Shown here: in pieces, positions 32,484 to 42,315 of the stretch
Numbering within the stretch: the stretch's first letter is position 1
How the letters are laid out: every line of letters begins with the position of its first letter
Source of the DNA: JADKIH01 sp031417395
GTDB lineage: Bacteria > Bacteroidota > Bacteroidia > AKYH767-A > 2013-40CM-41-45
Assembly: GCA_031417395.1 (NCBI GenBank)
Contig: JANOVM010000030.1
Coordinates: forward strand, 124,001 to 188,000
DNA: 64,000 nt
Direction: 5' to 3'
Program-made: the position numbers and the translations under genes
The notes under the pieces: model-generated
Databases searched by the model: none
Told to the model about the DNA's origin: nothing
Seen by the model: the letters and a program-made list of their open reading frames with translations, nothing else

Positions 32484-33608
32484 TTACTCCACCAAAACCT
32501 TTACACCCCTCAAATCATTAACCCTAATCAGATATACCCCCTCTTGCAAATTAGGAATAGTAATTTTACCAAATCCATTTCCTGAAGAAATTAGTTTTCC
32601 GCATAGGGTATACAATTGATAGTACAGGTGAGTGTTTAAGTTAATAATTATTGAATGATCAACGGATGTAACAATAAGTAATTCATTCGTAAGATTGTTA
32701 ATAGAAGTAATCAATGGAGAGTATTTATAAAAATCATTTATAAACATCCCTGTTCCTGCATAGCCGAAATTGCCAATAGAAAAAGCAACACCCTGATATC
32801 TGGCATTCCCGGGATAACTTGCAATTTGCTCCCAGCTGTCTGCAACAGGATCGTACTCCCAAAAATCGTTGTGATAATTAGTGGCCGAATCCATACCGAA
32901 TCCATAATAACCTTTGTTGCTAATGGTAAATGTGCTTGCATCCCATCGTCCGGATACCGGAAAATTATTTTTTTGTGTCCAGGTATGCGTGACAGAACTG
33001 AACATATAAATTGTTCGATATGGAATTCCTCCCAGCCAGCCTGTCATTATATAGCCATCATCTCCAATTGCAAATGCTGACGCTCCATCAGCAGGCGAAC
33101 CCGGGAAATTTGCTTCAGATGCCCAAGAGTTGCTAAGCGGATCATATCTGTAAAAATTATTTGTTCCTGAGAAATTATACACATAGCCCTCATTATTCAA
33201 TGTCATTCCGATTCCGGCATTAATGGGCCCAGGATAAGAACTGACAGCTGACCATAAATTAGCCTGAGGATCATATACCTGCATATCAAACAGTGGACCA
33301 GGCAACGCATCTCCACCACCGACATACCCCTTACCATTAATTACAAAGCAAAAAGAATTAAATCTGGCTCCATTAATAGATGCAACTTGCGTCCATGCAT
33401 TTGTTAGCGTATCGTATTTCCAGAAGTCATTTTGCGCCGTCCATCCGATTGTATAACCAGTGCCAATGTAACCGAAACCATCGATTGAAAAACCTACGGC
33501 ACTGCTTCTGACTATTGTTCCGACGTTAGCTTTCTGTACCCAGGTATTCTGTGTAAATGCAGAAGATGATAAGAATAATAAGGATAATAATGTAATTAAC
33601 AATTTCAT
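32484..33608 (-). CDS. Secreted kelch-repeat protein with type IX sorting domain
   Basis: A 374-residue protein. A signal peptide (LLITLLSLLFLSSSAFTQ) is followed by six or so kelch blades of about 48 residues, each with a GYIGTG/GYVGGG motif and a W-x-Q/W-x-x-V position (NGKGYVGGGDALPGP, NEGYVYNFSGTNNFYRYDP, FGYAGTGMFINDFYKY). The C-terminal 75 residues end GVYLIRVNDLRGVKVLVE, a type IX secretion sorting domain. It would be exported to the cell surface; the ligand is unknown. Confidence 0.85.
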   Translation of the reverse strand: MKLLITLLSLLFLSSSAFTQNTWVQKANVGTIVRSSAVGFSIDGFGYIGTGYTIGWTAQNDFWKYDTLTNAWTQVASINGARFNSFCFVINGKGYVGGGDALPGPLFDMQVYDPQANLWSAVSSYPGPINAGIGMTLNNEGYVYNFSGTNNFYRYDPLSNSWASEANFPGSPADGASAFAIGDDGYIMTGWLGGIPYRTIYMFSSVTHTWTQKNNFPVSGRWDASTFTISNKGYYGFGMDSATNYHNDFWEYDPVADSWEQIASYPGNARYQGVAFSIGNFGYAGTGMFINDFYKYSPLITSINNLTNELLIVTSVDHSIIINLNTHLYYQLYTLCGKLISSGNGFGKITIPNLQEGVYLIRVNDLRGVKVLVE

Positions 33609-33965
33609 TTTAAGAAGTTAAAATAATTAATACAAGATAAGAAATTCCAATGTTATATCAATAATACTAAATCGGAGGAATCGAAAAGTTGATAATTAGT
33701 ACAAATGAAGTATATAAAATCAATCATGATGTTAACACAAGGTTGTTTTACACTGTTTTTTATCAGCTAACCAAGAGTCGATATTATTAACTTATTAACA
33801 TTCCCACTGTGTTAAAATTACATTATTCTCATAGAAGATTAGCGTTTTTTTTGCTAATCTTTGTGCAAGGAAAAATGATTAATTTTTATACATTTTTTAA
33901 TCATTTTTAGCTAACTGCAATTTATATTCATTTTAAACCTAATAACCAACCAAATAACCCCACCT
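33609..33965. other. Divergent intergenic region
   Basis: 357 bp between the minus-strand kelch gene and the plus-strand beta-helix gene. It is AT-rich and should hold both promoters; the nearest thing to a -7 box is TAATCTTTG near 33855, which has one base too many. No gene or repeat is seen. Confidence 0.5.
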
Positions 33966-36900
33966 ATGAAAACACCATTGCATTCTATTCCCAAATTAGC
34001 TCTTCTTCTCTGCTTGGGAATCTTATTTTCCTTTCAATCTTTTGCCACAGTTTCAACCTATAGCTTCTCCCAAACATCGGGAACGTATACTGCTATTTCC
34101 GGCGGTACTGTATTGGGTGATACCACTAATAATGATAACAGTTTTTCTGCTGTTAGTATTGGATTTACCTTTTATTTTAATGGACAAGCCTATACACAGG
34201 TTGCTGTAAATGCCAATGGCTACATTGCTTTTGGCAGTGCTGCATTGGCAAATTCTTTTACTGTTATTAGCGACACCGCTTCCGGTAGTTCGAACAATGT
34301 AATCAGCGCATTGAATTATGATTTACAAGGACAAACAGGTTCTGTGCTCCGATACAATACAACCGGTTCTGCACCCAATCGCACCTTTATCATTCAATGG
34401 TCCAATTATAAAGCTACGGGAGCTGTTGGTGATGCCTTAAATTTCCAGATACGGCTTTCAGAAACTTCAAATGATATTACTATTAGATATGGAAATTGCA
34501 ATTCGGTTTCTCCACAAACTGCACAGGTCGGTTTACGCGGAAATAACAATTCGGATTTTAATAACCGTTATGTTGCCGATACTGCCATTGCAAATACCTG
34601 GAGCACTTCTGCTGCAGGAACGTTAAACTCAAGCAATTGCATTATCAAAACCGGTTTTGCTCCCGCTTCCGGACAAAATTATAGCTGGCAGCCGGTTGCT
34701 CCTGCTGCTCCTGCTTCAATTACTTTTACAAACGTGGGTTACAATTACATGACTGTGAATTGGAATGACAATTCCACAACAGAAGATTCTTTTCTAGTAT
34801 ATAAGTCAACCGACAATATCAATTTCACTCTTGCAGGAAGTGTTGCTTCGTCAAGCATAGCTACTACAGGAACCTCTTATTCCTTTCCAGTCAATGTGCT
34901 CTTAACTTCTCAACTATATTATTTTAGGATTTATTCCCTTGAAAACATTCCCTCTTCTTCATCGCTAGATGGAAATCAGTCGACATTAACCGGAACCCTA
35001 TGCGGTACTTATTCCATCGGACCAACAGGAGTTTATCCTTCTCTTACTCTCGCACTCAATGCTTTAATAAACGATGGATTTTCCTGTTCTGTAATACTGG
35101 AACTTCAAGCAAATTATAATTCCAACGTTGAAACTTTTCCAATCGTTGTTCCATTTTTTGGGTGCAGCTCTTCTTTAACATTAACATTACGTCCCGAATC
35201 TGGTGCAACAAACCTGGTCATTGTCTCTAATTCCGTTCAGACGATAGATTTGTATGGTGCTACATGGATGACGATTGACGGTAGAGCCGGAGGGTCAGGT
35301 TCTACAAAAAATCTGAATATTGTTGACTCCTCATTGACAGGTAACGCTATTCGTTTTGCCTATGACGCTCAAAACAATACATTGAAATATTTAAATATAA
35401 AAGGAGCAACAAAAGGCAATTCATCGAATGGTGTTATTCGATTCTTCAATGGAAGAACGACAGCTGGTAACAGCGACAATGACATTGATCATTGCGACAT
35501 TTCCCAAAGTGGCAGTTCTCCACAAGTGCTTCTTTATTCAAATACAAATATTGGTTTCAACGCAAATAATTCTATAACAAATAATAATTTCCATGACTGG
35601 TTTACTGATGCAACAGGAAATACATCACGTAATTATGGTATAAATCTGGGTAGCGGAAATACGGAATGGACAATTACAGACAATAGTTTTTATCAAACAA
35701 CAGCTCAGGTTTATACAACAAACGCTGAAACGCATGCTGCCATTAATATTTCAGGCGGTAAAGGAAATGGCTTCAACATCAGCGATAATTTTATTGGAGG
35801 TTCCGCGCCAAATTGTTCAGGAACCTGGACCATAGACTATTCGGGAACGGGAGCACCACGCTTTAACGGAATAAACATTAATGTAGATTCTTTAGCGGAT
35901 TCCGAAATTCAGGGTAATACGATTAAAAATATTTCTCTTACTACCGCTGCCGGCTCCTCTACTTCCGGAAGCACTCCGAATATCTTTAACGGCATTTCTG
36001 TAACAAGAGGAAATGTCAACATTGGAACTTCTTCATCAAATACTATTGGAAATCTTACAGGCAGCAGCAGTATTGTTACCACTCCCTCTGCCAATGGAAC
36101 ACAAACGGTAGCGATAAGCAGCTCTTCACCTCATATAGTCAATATTGAAGATAACGATATAGGCGGTATTTTAGCAGGAAGCAGTACTACGGGAATAAAT
36201 ACCAATATTACCGGAATCAGTGTTTCCACCGGCAACGTTACCATAGTCAACAATGTCATAGGCGGATCTCAAAACAACAGTCTGATGAATGCTCCCGGCG
36301 ATTCTACCGGCAACAGTTTTGTGACCGGTATTTCTGTTTCCGGAAATAATACCATTAGTCAAATTACAGGTAATTCAATTAAAAACCTTACCAATCAATA
36401 TACAGGTATGAGTAATACCGGAATTACCAGAGGTATTTCAATTTTAGGAGGCGTCAATACCATCAGCTCAAATACCATTCAAAAACTTACAAACTTTTCT
36501 CCTCAATCCGGTTCTACTGTCAGTGCTTCTGTACAAGGGATTTCACAACAGTCGGTATTGCCCGGACAAACAATTTCAAACAATGTAATCCGTTTACTTT
36601 CCAATAAAAGCATAACAAGCAGTGTTTCTGTAACCGGTATTTATTATAATGGTGCTGCAAGCGGAACAAATGTTATTTCCAGGAACCGCATTTACGGTTT
36701 GGAAGCTTCACTAAACTCTTCTGTTGCTTTCATTACCGGTATTGAAATTGCCAGTGGAAATGCATCTGTTCAAAACAACATGATTAGTATAGGTACTGAT
36801 ACGTTGGGAGTTTCTTATACAAATGCTCACCAGTATACCGGTATTTTGAAAAACACTTCGGGAAATACTAACATCTATTATAACTCCGTGAATATTTCAG

Positions 36901-39626
36901 GTGGTTCCGTTGCTTCTCCATATATTAATACCTATGCATTCAGAAGAACAGTAACCGGTCAGGATACATTACTTAATAACATCTTTACAAATACGCGTTC
37001 CAATTTAAACCTGGGCGGTAAACATTATTCAATTGGTCTTAATGACTCGCTTACGATTAAATCTCAAAAGAATAATTTATTTGGAAATGGTAACGGTTAT
37101 GTTACTGGAAAATTAAACGGAATTAATCAAAGTTCTCTTTTCGACTGGTTTACTGCAGCAAAAATAGATTCTAATTCTTTAGCTGTTAATCCGGTTTTCC
37201 AAACAGTAGTAAATCTTCATATTAATAATGCTTCGGGATCGCCGCTTGAATCGCGTGGACTTACCATTTCCGGATTAAATTCAGATATCGATTCACAGGT
37301 GCGTCCCGGTCCTGCAGGATCATCCAATGGCGGTGCAAGTGCCCCTGATATTGGTGCAGATGAATTCGATGGAATTCCTTTAACAACTGACATGGGACCA
37401 TACGGTCTTATTAAACCGGGATTAGGTTGTCATTCCGATACTGATTCTGTAATTGTTTCAATTAAAAATTATGGAACTCAATCGATCAATTTTGGTACAC
37501 ACCCTTGCTCCATTTATGTTTCAACAACAGGGCCGAATCCTTTTTCCTTTCCTGTACAAATTATTAATACAGGATCACTTGCTTCCGGTGCAGTAAAATC
37601 TGTTTTTATCGACATATACGATATGACAGCGATTGGCAAATATTTATTTAATATAGTAACAACAACCACAGGAGATACTTATGCAGATAACGATACCATA
37701 CCTTCTGTTGAAGTTGGTGTTTACGGCGGAGTATTAAGTCCTGCTTATGCGACTATTTGTTCCGGATTACCTATTACGCTTTCGCTCACAGGACAAACAA
37801 GCGGTGCTTCTATAGAATGGCTGGAATCTACCAATGGAACAACATGGACACCAATCTCAGGAGCAACGAATGCGACATTAAATGTTTCTCCAAGCGTTTT
37901 AACATATTACCAGGCCAAAACCTGCGGAATTTTTCCGACAACCATCGATACTATAGATGTTAATAATGTTGCTGATCCATTAACTTCAGATACCGTTCGA
38001 TGTGGCAGTGGACCGGTTACACTTCTCACCTCCGGTGCAACTGAGATTGCTTGGTTTGATTCACTTACAGGAGGAATGGTGATTGATACAGGTTTAGCAT
38101 TGACTAAAAATGTTTTCGCTTCAGGTACATTTTATGCTTCTGCAATTGGAAATGTCAGCGCAGGCAAAACCGACACTACTACTTTCTCTCAGACACTCAC
38201 TTCTGATGGCAACATGTTTACGATTACAGCCTTCAACAACGTAATCATTACAGGATTCGAAGGCCATGGCGTAGGCGGAACAAATACCTGGGGAATTTAC
38301 TACAGGAAAGATAATTTCCTTAATGTACCGGGAAGTAATACGAGCAGTAATGGATGGATATTTGTTGATTCGGCTTCCAATGTAGTTTCTCCGGGAGTTG
38401 GATTACCAACTGCTATTCCAATAAATATGTCCATACTAATCCCTGCCGGCCAAACCTATTCATTTTATGTTATGACATATAATGGAAGCTTTGTATATTC
38501 TACTACCGGATCGGGGTTAGGAAATGCTAATTCAATTAATCCTGACTTACAAGTGGAAGACGGTTATAGTGGAACAATGTTTAATTGTACCGGTAGTCCC
38601 CATATCTTTAACGGTATTGTGCATTATAAAACCGGATGCCTGAGTAACAGAATTGCCGCTAATTTTACAGTTACCCCTGCTCCATCAGCTAGTGCATCAA
38701 CTTCTCCATCTTCTATCTGCGAGGGAGACTCTGTAAATCTAACTGCAACAAGTGCTAATCCGAATTATAATTTTTCCTGGACACCAACATCAACCCTGAA
38801 TGACACTACCGGTAATTCAGTATGGGCATATCCAATTGCAAATACCAGCTACTATTTACAAGCCTACGATTCATTAACAGGCTGCTTATATGGTGATACC
38901 GTTCCTGTTTCGGTTACACCACTTCCTGTAATACCATTTGGAAGCGACACCACTGTTTGCGGTATACTTACTCTTGATGCAGGGAATACCGGTGATACAT
39001 ATCTGTGGAATGACAACAGTACAAATCAAACGATTACCGTTGATACAACAGGCACCTATTATGTAACCGTCACCCACCTGGCTACTTGTTCAGCATCGGA
39101 TACAATTAATGTTGTAATAAATCCTCTGCCTGTTGTAGCGCTTTCATTGCCTTACGATACGATTTGTATTGTGGATGGTATACGTACACTTTCCGGAGGT
39201 ACACCTGCTAATGGAAGTTTCAGCGGAACGGGAGTTACGGGTTCTGATTTTGATCCTTCTTTAGCCGGGTCAGGTTATCATGTAATCCTATATACATATG
39301 TGAATCCATCTACCTCTTGTGCTAATGGAGCAGCTGACAGTATTTATGTTGATGGATGCTCTGCGATAAAAGAAATTGGCAATAAAGGATTAGTCAATGT
39401 TTATCCGAATCCACTTTCGGGTGAAATTACCATCGATCTTAGCAAAATAAATGAAAACTGTAAGGTGGAATTATTCAATCTTGAATCGAGACTGCTTGAT
39501 ACATGGGAATTAAAAGGAGCTTCTGCTTATCCTGCAAATCTAGGACAATATGCAAATGGTATGTATTTCCTAAAAATAAGTACAACTAATTCAAATTATC
39601 TCATTCGTTTAATAAAACAAAACTAG
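33966..39626 (+). CDS. Giant secreted beta-helix surface protein, type IX sorting domain
   Basis: An 1886-residue exported protein. Order of parts: signal peptide to about residue 27 (LLLCLGILFSFQSFA), a beta-sandwich with FTFYFNGQAYTQVAVNANGYIAFG near 65-90, an FN3 domain near 248-335, a long region of right-handed parallel beta-helix coils from about 345 to 1130 (repeating SNTIGNL, ISDNFIGG, QNNMISIGTD), Ig-like segments with SICEGDSVNLTATS near 1580, and a C-terminal sorting domain (VYPNPLSGEITIDLS...GMYFLKIS). It is rich in Ser, Thr, Asn and Gly. It is likely an adhesin or polysaccharide-active protein. It is monocistronic, with a strong terminator. Confidence 0.88.
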   Translation: MKTPLHSIPKLALLLCLGILFSFQSFATVSTYSFSQTSGTYTAISGGTVLGDTTNNDNSFSAVSIGFTFYFNGQAYTQVAVNANGYIAFGSAALANSFTVISDTASGSSNNVISALNYDLQGQTGSVLRYNTTGSAPNRTFIIQWSNYKATGAVGDALNFQIRLSETSNDITIRYGNCNSVSPQTAQVGLRGNNNSDFNNRYVADTAIANTWSTSAAGTLNSSNCIIKTGFAPASGQNYSWQPVAPAAPASITFTNVGYNYMTVNWNDNSTTEDSFLVYKSTDNINFTLAGSVASSSIATTGTSYSFPVNVLLTSQLYYFRIYSLENIPSSSSLDGNQSTLTGTLCGTYSIGPTGVYPSLTLALNALINDGFSCSVILELQANYNSNVETFPIVVPFFGCSSSLTLTLRPESGATNLVIVSNSVQTIDLYGATWMTIDGRAGGSGSTKNLNIVDSSLTGNAIRFAYDAQNNTLKYLNIKGATKGNSSNGVIRFFNGRTTAGNSDNDIDHCDISQSGSSPQVLLYSNTNIGFNANNSITNNNFHDWFTDATGNTSRNYGINLGSGNTEWTITDNSFYQTTAQVYTTNAETHAAINISGGKGNGFNISDNFIGGSAPNCSGTWTIDYSGTGAPRFNGININVDSLADSEIQGNTIKNISLTTAAGSSTSGSTPNIFNGISVTRGNVNIGTSSSNTIGNLTGSSSIVTTPSANGTQTVAISSSSPHIVNIEDNDIGGILAGSSTTGINTNITGISVSTGNVTIVNNVIGGSQNNSLMNAPGDSTGNSFVTGISVSGNNTISQITGNSIKNLTNQYTGMSNTGITRGISILGGVNTISSNTIQKLTNFSPQSGSTVSASVQGISQQSVLPGQTISNNVIRLLSNKSITSSVSVTGIYYNGAASGTNVISRNRIYGLEASLNSSVAFITGIEIASGNASVQNNMISIGTDTLGVSYTNAHQYTGILKNTSGNTNIYYNSVNISGGSVASPYINTYAFRRTVTGQDTLLNNIFTNTRSNLNLGGKHYSIGLNDSLTIKSQKNNLFGNGNGYVTGKLNGINQSSLFDWFTAAKIDSNSLAVNPVFQTVVNLHINNASGSPLESRGLTISGLNSDIDSQVRPGPAGSSNGGASAPDIGADEFDGIPLTTDMGPYGLIKPGLGCHSDTDSVIVSIKNYGTQSINFGTHPCSIYVSTTGPNPFSFPVQIINTGSLASGAVKSVFIDIYDMTAIGKYLFNIVTTTTGDTYADNDTIPSVEVGVYGGVLSPAYATICSGLPITLSLTGQTSGASIEWLESTNGTTWTPISGATNATLNVSPSVLTYYQAKTCGIFPTTIDTIDVNNVADPLTSDTVRCGSGPVTLLTSGATEIAWFDSLTGGMVIDTGLALTKNVFASGTFYASAIGNVSAGKTDTTTFSQTLTSDGNMFTITAFNNVIITGFEGHGVGGTNTWGIYYRKDNFLNVPGSNTSSNGWIFVDSASNVVSPGVGLPTAIPINMSILIPAGQTYSFYVMTYNGSFVYSTTGSGLGNANSINPDLQVEDGYSGTMFNCTGSPHIFNGIVHYKTGCLSNRIAANFTVTPAPSASASTSPSSICEGDSVNLTATSANPNYNFSWTPTSTLNDTTGNSVWAYPIANTSYYLQAYDSLTGCLYGDTVPVSVTPLPVIPFGSDTTVCGILTLDAGNTGDTYLWNDNSTNQTITVDTTGTYYVTVTHLATCSASDTINVVINPLPVVALSLPYDTICIVDGIRTLSGGTPANGSFSGTGVTGSDFDPSLAGSGYHVILYTYVNPSTSCANGAADSIYVDGCSAIKEIGNKGLVNVYPNPLSGEITIDLSKINENCKVELFNLESRLLDTWELKGASAYPANLGQYANGMYFLKISTTNSNYLIRLIKQN

Positions 39627-39644
39627 AACAAGTTAATTAAAAGA

Positions 39645-39686
39645 AACGCCCCGGATATTTAAAATTATCCGGGGCGTTCTTTTTTT
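39645..39686 (+). terminator. Rho-independent terminator of the beta-helix gene
   Basis: A perfect 13-bp stem (AACGCCCCGGATA / TATCCGGGGCGTT) with an 8-nt loop and a following T run. Confidence 0.92.
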
Positions 39687-39845
39687 AAACAAAGCTGTAA
39701 AATTAATGTATTTCAAATTTTTCGGTTTTGTGAATTTCATTGTAGCTTTTCGGAATAACTATTTTAATATAAGAACCAGCATATTGAGGGTTGTCATGCT
39801 GAATACAAATAATAATCTTTGACTATTTAAAAAGACAATCATTGC

Positions 39846-39923
39846 AATGGCTTGTAATGATTGTTCGTACAGCAGGGTAAGAGGGAAAACTGTACGAACA
39901 ACAGGTGCAAGCCATTTTTTTTC
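39846..39923 (+). ncRNA. Possible structured RNA or nested terminator hairpin
   Basis: An outer stem AATGGCTTG / CAAGCCATT (39846-39854, 39908-39916) encloses a 12-bp inner stem TTGTTCGTACAG / CTGTACGAACAA (39861-39872, 39890-39901) with a 17-nt purine-rich loop, then a run of eight T. A further GC-rich hairpin (GGGCTCT / AGAGCCC) lies at about 39968-39993. No protein gene explains this stretch (39687-40123). It matches no RNA family I can name. Confidence 0.4.
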
Positions 39924-40123
39924 ATTTCTGTTGCTTTTCTACATACGTCTTACTTTCAAATAAAGCCGGGCTCTTCAAAAGTGAGAGCCCCGGGGCAGAG
40001 GATTCGTTCTCAGGCGCCCTCGGGCCTTATCCTATACTTTTTTTTCCGGTTTGAAATTAATATCACAATACCTTTCTATTAAAATATTTTATCTTTATAC
40101 ATCCTTACGATTAGTTAACACAG

Positions 40124-41617
40124 ATGCCCCCAACCTCTCTGCCCCGACACATCCTTTCTAAATCAACCTTTCTGAAAGGCTGCCAATGTCCGAAAGCGCT
40201 CTATTTATACAAACATCAGCCACAACTCAGAACTAAAACCTCTGACCAGCAGCAAGCCATTTTCGATCGTGGCACAAGTGTAGGCGAACTGGCACGACAA
40301 CTTTTTCCAGGCGGAACGGATGCTAGTCCGGAGACACCTTTTAAATATCAGGAATCAGTTATCTTAACTCAAAACCTAATAAAAAATGGAGTTGGAATAA
40401 TTTTCGAAGCGGCATTTCAATACGATGGTGTTTTAGCGGCTATTGATATTTTGGTAAAGAAGAGCGGCAAGTGGAAAGCGTATGAAGTTAAAAGTTCTAC
40501 TGAAGTGAAAGAAGTTAATATTATCGATGCTTCGCTTCAATATTATGTCATTTCTAATTCCGGACTTGCACTCAGTGATATTTCAATCATTCATATAAAC
40601 AATGAATACGTAAGGCAAGGAGACTTGAAAATAAAAGAACTTTTTACGTATGAGTCTGTCATGGATGAAGTACTGGAGAATCAGAAATTTATTAAAGAGA
40701 AAATTACTGAGCTAAAAAAAGTAATCAATCAAAAGTCGGTTCCTAAAATAGATATTGGCACACACTGTACAGATCCGTATACCTGTGATTTCAAAGAACA
40801 CTGCTGGTCGCATATTCCAAAAAATTCCGTCTTCGACATTGCTAATTTAAGGACAGAAAAGAAATTTGACTTGTATTCGCAAGGCATGGTTGCTTATAAA
40901 GACCTTGAACCAATTGATATACTGAATGAGAAGCAACAACAACAGGTCACACTCTTTTTGAAAAAGAAAGATTTTATTGACAAAAAAGGTATTAAAGAAT
41001 TTCTAAAGAGCATAACCTACCCTCTTCATTTCCTCGATTTCGAAACCTTCGGGCCGGCAGTTCCGCTTTACAATCAAAGCAGGCCTTATCAGCAAATTCC
41101 ATTTCAGTATTCCCTTCACTATCTTGAAAAGAAAAATGCTTCTTTGAAACACTACGAATTTTTAGCCGATGCCTCAAGTGATCCGCGTATTGAATTTATT
41201 GAAAGACTTCTTTCCGACACATCGAATCCGGGCGACATTCTCACATACAATCAGTCTTTCGAAATCAGCCGCCTTAAGGATCTCGCTGAAACATTTCCAA
41301 AGTATGCCAAGCATCTCGAAAAACGCATTGAGCGCATTAAAGATCTAATGGCGCCCTTCCGTGATCGACTCTATTATATACATACAATGCATGGATCCTA
41401 TTCCATTAAGAAAGTACTTCCTGCTCTTGTGCCTGAATTAAGCTACAACGAACTTGCAATTTCCGAAGGCGGCGATGCCAGTCTGGCTTTTGAGCGCATG
41501 GTTTTTGACAGGAAAAGTGATCATTCGGAAACGAGAAAAGCGTTATTGGAGTATTGTGGTTTGGATACGCTTGGTATGGTTAGGATACTTGAAGTATTAA
41601 ATTCACATATTTCATAA
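40124..41617 (+). CDS. DUF2779 protein: Cas4-like nuclease plus DEDD exonuclease-like domain
   Basis: A 497-residue protein. The N-terminal half resembles Cas4/RecB nucleases: FLKGCQCPKALYLY near residue 17 (first cysteines), GTSVGELARQLFPGG near 50, the catalytic-type WKAYEVKSSTEVK near 120, and the cysteine group HCTDPYTCDFKEHC near 213 that would hold an iron-sulfur cluster. The second half, DUF2779, carries LHFLDFETFGPAVPLY near 305 (D-x-E, as in DEDD exonucleases) and a late YCGLDTLGMVRIL. A DNA or RNA end-processing role is plausible; its biology is unknown. No cas genes are nearby. Confidence 0.8.
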   Translation: MPPTSLPRHILSKSTFLKGCQCPKALYLYKHQPQLRTKTSDQQQAIFDRGTSVGELARQLFPGGTDASPETPFKYQESVILTQNLIKNGVGIIFEAAFQYDGVLAAIDILVKKSGKWKAYEVKSSTEVKEVNIIDASLQYYVISNSGLALSDISIIHINNEYVRQGDLKIKELFTYESVMDEVLENQKFIKEKITELKKVINQKSVPKIDIGTHCTDPYTCDFKEHCWSHIPKNSVFDIANLRTEKKFDLYSQGMVAYKDLEPIDILNEKQQQQVTLFLKKKDFIDKKGIKEFLKSITYPLHFLDFETFGPAVPLYNQSRPYQQIPFQYSLHYLEKKNASLKHYEFLADASSDPRIEFIERLLSDTSNPGDILTYNQSFEISRLKDLAETFPKYAKHLEKRIERIKDLMAPFRDRLYYIHTMHGSYSIKKVLPALVPELSYNELAISEGGDASLAFERMVFDRKSDHSETRKALLEYCGLDTLGMVRILEVLNSHIS

Positions 41618-41782
41618 AACAATTATAACAAACATAATCTCCTTCCCCCCTGTATCATAAATCTCCATCGCCAAACCCGATTTATGCCCTTTCTCTGCAG
41701 CATACTTTGAAAATGCCGGATACGCTTTCATGGGCCCAAACATATAAGATGCTTTCGATTTCACCGGAAAATTAATAACCAT
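41612..41782 (-). pseudogene. GyrI-like / effector-binding domain remnant
   Basis: A 56-codon minus-strand frame encodes MVINFPVKSKASYMFGPMKA and later KYAAEKGHKSGLAMEIYD, which looks like the C-terminal part of AraC/GyrI-like effector-binding proteins. The N-terminal two thirds are missing and a stop lies upstream. The fragment overlaps the last 6 bp of the DUF2779 gene in a convergent arrangement. Confidence 0.45.
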
Positions 41783-42315
41783 GGAATTTTTCTTTTGAAA
41801 TATAGAATTCTATGACTGTTCCTTTGTCAATAATCAAATATCATTTTTCTTCAGCATCAGGATTTCCCGGTTGATACTATTTACCTTCAATCAATTCTCG
41901 TCTTATTATACTCTTGCACTATTTCCGTTGCGAAACTTAGCGCACCTTTGCGCCGTTGCGTTTAAATCCGACATTAAAATACTTATCCAAATTATTCAAT
42001 TTTATTACACTTTATTATCGAAATAATTTATAATAAATATATTCCGGTTAAAATAAATATTCCAATTAACGATCAAAAACAAAGAATGAAATTACAAATT
42101 CATTAAACAATAAAATATTCGTTGAAAATTCAGCTTTTATACAACTAAAAAACATAATAAATCTTACATTTTTAGTCAATTAATTTTCACAGACGCAATT
42201 CAAACATTCACCTCCAAATCCATTTACTTTAACCAAGCAAGACTGCCATTAACCAACTTTACTTTGACTTTTACCACGTTTAGAGCTTAATTGCTTCTAA
42301 ATAAAAAAACGCAAA
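41783..42315. other. Intergenic region upstream of the SdrD-like surface protein
   Basis: Very AT-rich. Near 41928-41967 there is a TTGCG-rich phrase (gcgcacctttgcgccgttgcg). No gene, tRNA or clear promoter is seen. Confidence 0.5.

Noticed and set aside
35909..36362. Minus-strand open frames inside the beta-helix gene
   Set aside because: These are antisense readings of a low-complexity Ser/Thr/Asn-rich coding region.
39861..40082. A 73-codon frame beginning inside the hairpin region
   Set aside because: It starts within the stem structure and shows no family features or signal peptide.
40124..41617. A CRISPR adaptation gene (cas4)
   Set aside because: The Cas4-like part is fused to DUF2779 and there is no cas1, cas2 or repeat array nearby.
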